A DNA stretch of 44,154 nt from a virus: positions 1-44,154 of the IMG/VR virus record IMGVR_UViG_3300007735_000738, one strand, 5' to 3'. Under the pieces are notes generated by a model. The model made no database searches, was not told the DNA's origin, and saw nothing but the letters and a program-made list of their open reading frames with translations. Shown one piece after another: positions 22,564 through 26,973 of this stretch; position 1 is the stretch's first letter, and the number at the start of each line of letters is the position of its first letter. Both the position numbers and the translations under genes were made by a program.

Positions 22564-22591
22564 CCCTACGGGTTTCAAATCCGTTAGAGGG
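22564..22591. terminator. Hairpin between convergent genes
   Basis: ACGGG and TCCGT (22568-22584) pair around TTTCAAA, with outer CCC/GGG pairs across an internal loop. It lies where the rightward HTH gene and the leftward gene at 22584-22844 converge, so it could act on both strands. No long U-tract follows, so strength is uncertain. Confidence 0.35.
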
Positions 22592-22844
22592 TGATTGTGA
22601 TACCTCTGCGCCTTAATTCCTCGACAACTTCGTTGTATTTGAGTTTGTGGGATTTGACCTTCGGCCTGCGCTTGCGGGTCTTGGGCTTGCGGAATCCGGG
22701 TGTCCGAAGGGATGGATCGAATGACCAATCCTTATCGTGGAAGGCATCGAAACGCTTGGTGCTCGCGGCCTCGGCCACAGAGCGGAACGCTCCAGAGATC
22801 GGGCGGCGTGAGATACACTGATTGTGTTGGGTTGGTGCTGGCAT
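22584..22844 (-). CDS. Hypothetical basic protein, 86 residues
   Basis: The protein has an N-terminal part with RRPISGAFRSVAEAASTKR and FDAFHDKDWSFDP, then a strongly basic stretch (RKPKTRKRRPKVKSHKLK) and a C-terminal helix-strand (EVVEELRRRGITITL). Charge suggests nucleic-acid binding. Its ribosome binding site GGAGAGGG forms the 3' arm of a UUCG-capped hairpin (22852-22869). No family recognised. Confidence 0.66.
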   Translation of the reverse strand: MPAPTQHNQCISRRPISGAFRSVAEAASTKRFDAFHDKDWSFDPSLRTPGFRKPKTRKRRPKVKSHKLKYNEVVEELRRRGITITL

Positions 22845-22851
22845 AAGTCGA

Positions 22852-22869
22852 CCCTCTCCGAAGAGAGGG
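22852..22869 (-). promoter_or_regulatory. UUCG-capped hairpin over a ribosome binding site
   Basis: CCCTCTC (22852-22858) and GAGAGGG (22863-22869) form a perfect 7-bp stem. On the leftward RNA the loop is UUCG, the most stable tetraloop. The 3' arm GAGAGGG lies 7 bases before ATG 22844 and is the only Shine-Dalgarno candidate, so the hairpin should repress or gate translation. Confidence 0.6.
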
Positions 22870-22891
22870 CCGTGTATATACCCGCTATCCG

Positions 22892-23287
22892 TTAGGCCAA
22901 GGCGAGGGCGGCAGAGGCCACCTGCTGCGCTTGGCGGCGATTGATCTCCGCGATCAGAGCTTCCGTGGTCATCTTCGAGACATCTACGTTCTTGCGCTCG
23001 GCCTTGGTGGGCGCGGCGAGGGTCTGGTGGATGCGACCGCTGGAGGTCATGACCTGCTTCACGATCGTGTAGCCTTGGCGCAAGGCTTCGTTCTGGTTCG
23101 CGATCGCGACACCCTGCATGGCGCGGATCTTGGCGTTCGCGGCCTTGCGGAGTTCGCCCTTGGACATGTTGGGGTTGGCCTTGGCGATTTCGCGCTTAAG
23201 CAGGGCGATGCTGAATCCGTCGATCTTCTCCCCTTGGGAGAGAGGGCTGACGATTGCGGTTTCGTTACGGGTGATGATTTCGTTCAT
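22892..23287 (-). CDS. Hypothetical helical protein, 131 residues
   Basis: From ATG 23287 (AGGA 11 bases upstream) the protein begins MNEIITRNETAIVSPLSQGE and continues with SKGELRKAANAKIRAMQGVA and a Gln/Ala-rich C-terminal helix. Its start is preceded by a 140-base leader full of small palindromes (23377-23413, 23460-23495). It is the first leftward gene left of the origin region, a position where a regulatory or replication-control protein would be natural, but no HTH or other motif is seen. The longer frame to 23419 would include those palindromes and is not preferred. Confidence 0.66.
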   Translation of the reverse strand: MNEIITRNETAIVSPLSQGEKIDGFSIALLKREIAKANPNMSKGELRKAANAKIRAMQGVAIANQNEALRQGYTIVKQVMTSSGRIHQTLAAPTKAERKNVDVSKMTTEALIAEINRRQAQQVASAALALA

Positions 23288-23376
23288 TGTATCTGATTTC
23301 CTAATGTTGTTGAGGTCGGTTTCAACATCCTCGAAGAGGGTGCTGAAGTGACCCCACGCAACCGAGAATCCGTGAA

Positions 23377-23413
23377 CCTTCAACGAAGGCTCATGCGTGA
23401 CCTGCAACGCAGG
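23377..23413. promoter_or_regulatory. Two AAC-centred palindromes, possible operators
   Basis: CCTTC-AAC-GAAGG (23377-23389) and CCTGC-AAC-GCAGG (23401-23413) are perfect 5-bp-arm palindromes with the same AAC centre, 24 bases apart centre to centre. They lie upstream of the gene at 22892-23287. Paired sites with constant spacing suit a dimeric repressor, or paired hairpins in the leader RNA. Confidence 0.42.
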
Positions 23414-23459
23414 GCGCATTGGTTCCCGAGAGCATGGGAATCAGTCCTTTTTTGTGTAG

Positions 23460-23495
23460 GTTACCTGTCGCGTTATCAGAGATAACCTAGGTAAC
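23460..23495. promoter_or_regulatory. Nested 7-bp plus 6-bp inverted repeat
   Basis: GTTACCT (23460-23466) pairs with AGGTAAC (23489-23495), and inside it GTTATC (23472-23477) pairs with GATAAC (23481-23486) with an AGA loop. A T-run precedes it on the plus strand, so no terminator in the leftward direction is implied. Operator or RNA hairpin. Confidence 0.45.
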
Positions 23496-24027
23496 TTTCG
23501 TCCCTTTTTAACTCGGTAGGGATGGAGACATCTTGCTCCGCTGCTAGCGTCCCCTAGTGCTGCGACACTAGGCACTTATGCGCCTTGGCTTCTGGCCTAC
23601 GCAAGCCCCATGACCCACGTTACCACCTTTACACCCGCTTCGGATTTGTCGCCCCGCCAAAGATTCGTGCAATCATAGTGGGCTTTGATTCACCCATGTC
23701 GCATTCACGATATCCCCAGCAAAGGAAGAAACGGATTGAAATGTCAAAGAAGAATCGGTGGGCAACCTGCCGAAGCAGGCCGTTCGGGTTTTCCGTGATC
23801 GCCGCATCATTGCCGAGTCACAACCACCGACATCCTCTAAACCGATTTTCAAGGGCTGGCCTTTCCTGCGCATAATGCACGCGAAGGCCGCGAGCGTGGC
23901 GCGAGCGCGGATTCGGGCGGCTCTGAAGCGCGAGCGCGTGCGCCCCCACCACGCGGGTGGGTAGCGGCCCCGCGTGAAGCGAACAACGTTTATATATAGA
24001 CCCTTTGAGAAAAAATTTTTTGATTTT
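23496..24027. other. GC-rich stretch without a supportable gene
   Basis: It contains a perfect hairpin CCTAGTG/CACTAGG with a 6-base loop (23553-23572) and then about 400 bases of composition unlike the flanks, with runs such as GCGCGAGCGCGG. Open frames exist on both strands (for instance 23758-23964 rightward from GTG and 23673-23873 leftward from ATG, 66 residues), but none has a ribosome binding site or a familiar motif. The last 40 bases hold AAAAAATTTTTT just before the promoter at 24028, a likely bent or UP-type element. Confidence 0.45.
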
Positions 24028-24055
24028 TTGACTTCGGTTCCAGACCCGCTACAAT
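24028..24055 (+). promoter_or_regulatory. Strong sigma70-type promoter, rightward
   Basis: A -35 box TTGACT (24028-24033), 16-base spacer and -10 box TACAAT (24050-24055) each match the consensus at 5 of 6 positions. An A/T tract (AAAAAATTTTTTGATTTTTT) directly upstream would serve as an UP element. The predicted start near 24062 precedes AGGAGGTGAT and ATG 24086. This is the clearest promoter in the window and points against its flanking genes. Confidence 0.72.
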
Positions 24056-24085
24056 CCCGGCCCGATAGAAAGGAGGTGATCTGAT

Positions 24086-24232
24086 ATGTGGTATACACTA
24101 CAGTCGGGTATCGTCTATGGACCCTACGGAGGGGTCGGATTCATACAGAGGGACGATCTGAAGCATGTCGCAGTCACATGCCTCGGACTGTTCCGCTGGA
24201 TCCGGAACCTTTGGTCCAAGGAACCCATGTAA
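24086..24232 (+). CDS. 48-residue orphan protein beside the origin
   Basis: ATG 24086 follows a near-perfect ribosome binding site (AAAGGAGGTGAT). The product is MWYTLQSGIVYGPYGGVGFI, then QRDDLKHVAVTCLGLFRWIR and a short tail NLWSKEPM. It is aromatic and slightly basic with no known motif. It has its own strong promoter (24028-24055) and a terminator-like hairpin after the stop (24244-24274), so it is an independent monocistron on the strand opposite its neighbours. A regulatory role in lysogeny or replication is an inference from position only. A GTG two bases downstream opens another frame that I consider less protein-like. Confidence 0.66.
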   Translation: MWYTLQSGIVYGPYGGVGFIQRDDLKHVAVTCLGLFRWIRNLWSKEPM

Positions 24233-24243
24233 ACACGTTTCAT

Positions 24244-24274
24244 GGGGTCAGGGGTACAACCAACCCCTGATCCC
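24244..24274 (+). terminator. Hairpin after the 48-residue gene
   Basis: GGGGTCAGGGGT (24244-24255) pairs with ACCCCTGATCCC (24263-24274) through 12 pairs with one G-T wobble and a 7-base loop, 11 bases after the stop codon. It is GC-rich and stable but followed by TTGAAAACG, without a proper U-tract. It should end the short transcript or protect its 3' end. Confidence 0.55.
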
Positions 24275-24327
24275 TTGAAAACGCCTCCTAGGGGCCAAGG
24301 AATCAAAAGTAGGCGGGTTGCGGGGGA

Positions 24328-24371
24328 GTATCGTTAAGCGATACATACACTACACTAGGCCAGTGTAGTGT
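24328..24371. repeat. Two adjacent perfect palindromes at the left of the origin region
   Basis: GTATCG (24328-24333) and CGATAC (24339-24344) flank TTAAG. Two bases later ACACTACACT (24347-24356) and AGTGTAGTGT (24362-24371) form a perfect 10-bp inverted repeat around AGGCC. They lie in DNA without genes between the 48-residue gene and the iteron array. Confidence 0.65.
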
Positions 24372-24453
24372 CGCACCAAGAGTACACCTGTCACAAATAG
24401 TGCCGTGTATTCGTTATTCGAGAATGGCGAACGCATACTGATTCGTGAATAGT

Positions 24454-24519
24454 TAAAGTCTGGCTTGAACTATTTGCAATTCAGTACTCAATTCAGCGTT
24501 AATCAAACCCCAGACTTTA
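24454..24519. repeat. 10-bp inverted repeat with a 46-base spacer
   Basis: TAAAGTCTGG (24454-24463) and CCAGACTTTA (24510-24519) are exact reverse complements. The spacer is AT-rich and contains the short direct repeat CAATTCAG (around 24476 and 24489). It borders the iteron array on its left and could be a protein-binding or structural part of the origin. Confidence 0.55.
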
Positions 24520-24563
24520 CATTTGCCCATGGAATCAAGGATCCAAGGGTTCATTATCACATT

Positions 24564-24962
24564 GGGTAGGGGAGGAAAAAGTCACCCCTACCCACCTACA
24601 GAGAAAGGGTAGGGGTGAAAACTCCGAAAAATTCCACCCCTACCCAAGTTAAGTGCTTGATTTTCAACATACTTACAAGGCGTGGGTAGGGGATGTAGGG
24701 CTTTTTTAAATTGATTGAAGAAAAAGTATATATATATGTATCGCCGGAATCCCCTCGGGCCGAAAAACCGCCGCAAAACCCCACGGTTTTGAAAAAAAGC
24801 CCTACATCCCCTACCCAATCGGGGTTAACCCCTTGGGCTACAGAGACTTACGCAAAAAGTTTCACCCCTACCCTCACCCCTACCCACCCCTACCCATTTC
24901 CCATAAACCCTTGATCCTAGGATACTTACAACAATGATTTCACCCCTACCCATCTCCTACCC
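24564..24962. repeat. Iteron array CCCCTACCC, probable replication origin
   Basis: The 9-mer CCCCTACCC or its complement GGGTAGGGG occurs ten times exactly: plus-strand C-form at 24585, 24637, 24808, 24865, 24877, 24887 and 24943, and G-form at 24564, 24607 and 24684. One imperfect copy is at 24954. Most C-form copies extend to CACCCCTACCC. The three at 24865-24895 are 12 and 10 bases apart, about one helical turn. The array surrounds an inverted repeat and a TA tract, and lies 2 kb from the primase-helicase gene. This is the standard layout of an initiator-bound origin, though the initiator itself is not identified. Confidence 0.78.
24683..24817. repeat. Perfect 25-bp inverted repeat around a TA-rich tract
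   Basis: The arms at 24683-24707 and 24793-24817 are exact reverse complements over 25 bases; each holds an iteron core (24684-24692, 24808-24816), ATGTAGGGC or its complement, and six T or A. The 85-base spacer contains TATATATATATG (24727-24738) and a 7-bp hairpin CAAAACC/GGTTTTG (24774-24791). A 12-bp perfect palindrome GGGGTTAACCCC follows at 24821-24832 and a 10-bp one, ATCCTAGGAT, at 24914-24923. I read the spacer as the DNA unwinding element. Confidence 0.8.
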
Positions 24963-25068
24963 TTCGGGCCTCTCGGCTCCGGGATTTTGGGTACAAATAA
25001 TACTAATAACTCACTCTCAATTTTGAAGGCCGCAAATAGCCTTCCGTATAACAAGTTATTTAAGAAGT

Positions 25069-25121
25069 GACGGGGCTGGGCTTACCACATCAGGCCCAAA
25101 CGCTGGTCCGGGCACCCCGTC
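25069..25121. terminator. Branched hairpin at the end of the leftward small-gene cluster
   Basis: GACGGGG (25069-25075) pairs with CCCCGTC (25115-25121), closing a 39-base interior that can form a TGGGC/GCCCA hairpin. A second small hairpin GAAGGC/GCCTTC lies at 25025-25044. On the leftward strand this follows the stop of the gene at 25131, so it could end that transcript before the origin. There is no U-tract. Confidence 0.4.
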
Positions 25122-25130
25122 GAAGTTTAC

Positions 25131-25562
25131 TTAGTAAAGTTTACCGCCGTCATACAAGCCCATTTCGGTGGCAGTCTTGAGCCTCTTGAGGCCCGTCTTG
25201 GAGTCGGTGGTGTACCAGTTGTCCGGTTGGGTATACCCTGCGGAATTTTTAACGCGGCCCTTTTCGTCCACCGTGTATCCGGGTGGCAGCATTTTGGCGG
25301 CACCCCGATCCTTTGATTTACTCTTACCGGATTCTTTTGATTTGGATTTACCTCTGCCCTCTACTTCCGCCATGTACTCTTCTTCGTCCGAAAGAACACT
25401 GCTGCCCGGACCCCAACGCTCGGACTCTCTGTATGCGTCCGTATACGCCCAACCGCTCTGGGGCCTGTCCCCTTCGTAGTTGCTCCACGATCTCTGGGTC
25501 GTGTTGACTCCGGGATTTGCCCTACGCCGCTCGGCACTATCGTTGCTGTAATTCGAAGCCAT
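25131..25562 (-). CDS. Hypothetical polar protein, 143 residues
   Basis: The protein is very polar: the first half is rich in Ser, Asn, Tyr and Arg (MASNYSNDSAERRRANPGVN), the middle is a Lys/Ser low-complexity tract (RGKSKSKESGKSKSKDRG, about residues 70-87), and the end has PPGYTVDEKGRVKNSAGYTQ. It looks partly disordered. It is the last gene of a leftward cluster of five small genes that ends at the origin region. The leader before its ATG contains AGATAGAACTTAACC, related to the leaders of two neighbours. Confidence 0.68.
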   Translation of the reverse strand: MASNYSNDSAERRRANPGVNTTQRSWSNYEGDRPQSGWAYTDAYRESERWGPGSSVLSDEEEYMAEVEGRGKSKSKESGKSKSKDRGAAKMLPPGYTVDEKGRVKNSAGYTQPDNWYTTDSKTGLKRLKTATEMGLYDGGKLY

Positions 25563-25607
25563 GGTTAAGTTCTATCTGGCACCCTGTTACATCGAGTAAC
25601 CGGAGGC

Positions 25608-25811
25608 TTAACGATAAGGATCAACCTGATTTGCCGCGTACGAAGGTTTAAGCAGGCCGCTATCTACGTAACTTCTGAATTTTTTTCTCGCGTCTGCTAG
25701 AGACGTTTGACGATTTATTATGTCCATTTCTTCTTCCTCTTTTTGCTTACGCTTAGCATTCGCTTCCGCTTGAACTTCTTCCGGGTTCTTCAATATTTTT
25801 AGCATTGCCAT
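25608..25811 (-). CDS. 67-residue charged protein with the NRxTSL motif
   Basis: From ATG 25811 the protein starts MAMLKILKNPEEVQAEANAK, then has a Lys/Glu-rich coil and MDIINRQTSLADARKKF, a motif shared with two adjacent genes. The tail is SGLLKPSYAANQVDPYR. I chose this start because the preceding bases are an almost exact copy of the leader of the next upstream gene. The frame continues to 25883, overlapping that gene, but is not needed. Function unknown. Confidence 0.66.
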   Translation of the reverse strand: MAMLKILKNPEEVQAEANAKRKQKEEEEMDIINRQTSLADARKKFRSYVDSGLLKPSYAANQVDPYR

Positions 25812-25834
25812 ATATTTATAGTTCTTTCTAGTTA
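25812..25834 (-). repeat. Duplicated gene leader, copy 1
   Basis: On the leftward strand the bases just before ATG 25811 read TAACTAGAAAGAACTATAAATAT (spelled here in two parts: TAACTAGAAAGAACT and ATAAATAT). The copy at 26236-26258 differs at one base. It lacks a Shine-Dalgarno sequence, so the repeat may be an AT-rich translation start element. Confidence 0.6.
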
Positions 25835-25839
25835 GTAGT

Positions 25840-26235
25840 TTATCTTTGTCTATAGTACGAATTAAGCAGTTTAGCAGAGTCATCAGATCCCATTGACCCC
25901 ATTCTGTTTCTACCCGCGTTTTTCTGCTCGAATTTTATTTTAGTATCGTCAAGTTCCATCCGTGCTTTCAACACATCGGCTTCTTCCCGCATCTTTTGTG
26001 CCGGGGAGATCGTTGGGGCGGTGCCACTACGCATAGCAGCTCTAATTTCAGATGGTATAGTCGGCTTCGGCTGAAATGTTGCCGATGTGGGAGATGGGTT
26101 AAGCGTACTCGCTTCCCCCTGCATTTTCATTAAATTATTCTTGGCCTGCAGTAAAGCGGATTCCCGATTAACGTTGGCGAGTTCTCGTTCCTGCCATAGA
26201 GCCTTCAACGACTTTGATGTTGAGTCTAGTCTCAT
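25840..26235 (-). CDS. 131-residue charged protein with the NRxSAL motif
   Basis: The helical N-terminus (MRLDSTSKSLKALWQERELA) leads into NVNRESALLQAKNNL, the motif shared with both neighbours. A Pro/Thr/Ser-rich linker follows (PSPTSATFQPKPTIPSE), then a second charged helix (MREEADVLKARMELDDTK) and a polar tail. It is probably an elongated, partly disordered protein. Its leader (26236-26258) duplicates that of the next gene. Confidence 0.68.
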   Translation of the reverse strand: MRLDSTSKSLKALWQERELANVNRESALLQAKNNLMKMQGEASTLNPSPTSATFQPKPTIPSEIRAAMRSGTAPTISPAQKMREEADVLKARMELDDTKIKFEQKNAGRNRMGSMGSDDSAKLLNSYYRQR

Positions 26236-26258
26236 ATATTTATAGTTCTCTCTAGTTA
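26236..26258 (-). repeat. Duplicated gene leader, copy 2
   Basis: This leader before ATG 26235 reads TAACTAGAGAGAACT then ATAAATAT on the leftward strand, matching the copy at 25812-25834 at 22 of 23 positions. Its left part overlaps the last codons of the gene at 26256. Confidence 0.6.
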
Positions 26259-26594
26259 AGAAGGTCTCTTACCAACCCCACTATAAACACTGGGGGCTTT
26301 CCCACTATTGACAAGTTCGTACTCTCTCCTGTTCGCTTCTTCCCACGCTTGCTGCGCTTGTTTAAGGGCAGTCTTCCTATTCAGCTTAGCAATTTCTTCC
26401 TCTTCGTCCGCTCGTTTTTTCTCCTCATCCGCCTTAATTTTGGCGTTAATAATATCTCTCCCACTCGATCCGTACGAAATTTTGTTACTCCTCCGTACAA
26501 AACCGTCTTCCTTCGACTGCGGTGTTTTTCTTACCCAGTCATTCTTTTCAGAATCCCAGACATATGTTCCGTAACCTTGACTTCCTATTGGCAT
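26256..26594 (-). CDS. 112-residue charged protein with the NRxTAL motif
   Basis: The protein starts with an aromatic, Gly-rich stretch (MPIGSQGYGTYVWDSEKNDW), then a long charged coil (KADEEKKRADEEEEIAKLNR) that runs into NRKTALKQAQQAWEE, the motif shared by the two downstream genes. The leader is AT-rich (TTAAAAATATT) without a Shine-Dalgarno sequence. No family recognised. Confidence 0.68.
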   Translation of the reverse strand: MPIGSQGYGTYVWDSEKNDWVRKTPQSKEDGFVRRSNKISYGSSGRDIINAKIKADEEKKRADEEEEIAKLNRKTALKQAQQAWEEANRREYELVNSGKAPSVYSGVGKRPS

Positions 26595-26606
26595 AATATT
26601 TTTAAT

Positions 26607-26849
26607 TTAAAAATTCAAATACTGAATTCCTTGCAACAATTCTTCTTTCTTAGCTTTAGCTCTTTGGGACACTGTTTGATTCGGGGAATCTAGTTCTCCC
26701 GATCTCTCCAAAGCATCCAACTCAGCCTGCATCTCAGCGCGTTTCTTACGCCTCTCCGCGTCTGCTTCGGGAGTATCAACTGTGATATCTTTTGCCCCGT
26801 AACCAGCCGGGTCTTTGAACTGTTGTAGCGATTGATTTAGGTAAGACAT
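26607..26849 (-). CDS. 80-residue charged protein, first of the small-gene cluster
   Basis: This product begins MSYLNQSLQQFKDPAGYGAK and has an acidic-basic coil (EADAERRKKRAEMQAELDAL). It resembles its neighbours in composition but lacks the NRxTxL motif. It follows the structured terminator (26881-26968) by about 30 bases, so it would be expressed by read-through or from a separate promoter in that gap. Confidence 0.66.
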   Translation of the reverse strand: MSYLNQSLQQFKDPAGYGAKDITVDTPEADAERRKKRAEMQAELDALERSGELDSPNQTVSQRAKAKKEELLQGIQYLNF

Positions 26850-26880
26850 ATACGCGCACTATACTAAACACCACGTACAC

Positions 26881-26968
26881 GTAAAGAAAAAAAACTCCCG
26901 CCGTAAGAATAAACCCCACACTAACTGACCATGGAAATGTGGGGAGGTCAGCGAGCTTACGGCGGGAG
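26881..26968 (-). terminator. Intrinsic terminator with a pseudoknot-capable loop
   Basis: On the leftward strand the perfect 13-bp stem CTCCCGCCGTAAG (from 26968-26956) and CTTACGGCGGGAG (26907-26895) is followed at once by eight T, a textbook terminator 6 bases after the primase-helicase stop. Unusually, the 48-base loop holds two interleaved helices: CTGACC/GGTCAG (26951-26946 with 26930-26925) and CCCCACA/TGTGGGG (26944-26938 with 26920-26914). These cross each other, the definition of an H-type pseudoknot, with loops of 1, 7 and 4 bases. Confidence 0.85.
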
Positions 26969-26973
26969 CTAAA

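Noticed and set aside
24088-24270. 60-codon frame starting at GTG two bases after ATG 24086
   Set aside because: It would run into the hairpin at 24244-24274 and its Arg/Thr/Pro-rich translation is less protein-like; the ATG has better spacing to the Shine-Dalgarno sequence.
24454-24519. tRNA candidate from the AGTCTGG/CCAGACT stem
   Set aside because: No D-arm, anticodon arm or T-loop can be placed in the 46-base interior.
24588-24818. Leftward open frame across the iterons
   Set aside because: It exists only because the repeats lack stops; it crosses both arms of the inverted repeat and has no start signal.
24564-24962. CRISPR array reading of the repeats
   Set aside because: The units are 9-11 bases, occur in both orientations and have irregular spacing; no cas genes.
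25812-26258. TATAAATA in the duplicated leaders as T4-type late promoters
   Set aside because: The motif lies within 2-3 bases of the ATG, so a transcript from it would lack the start codon; no T4-like late factors are seen.
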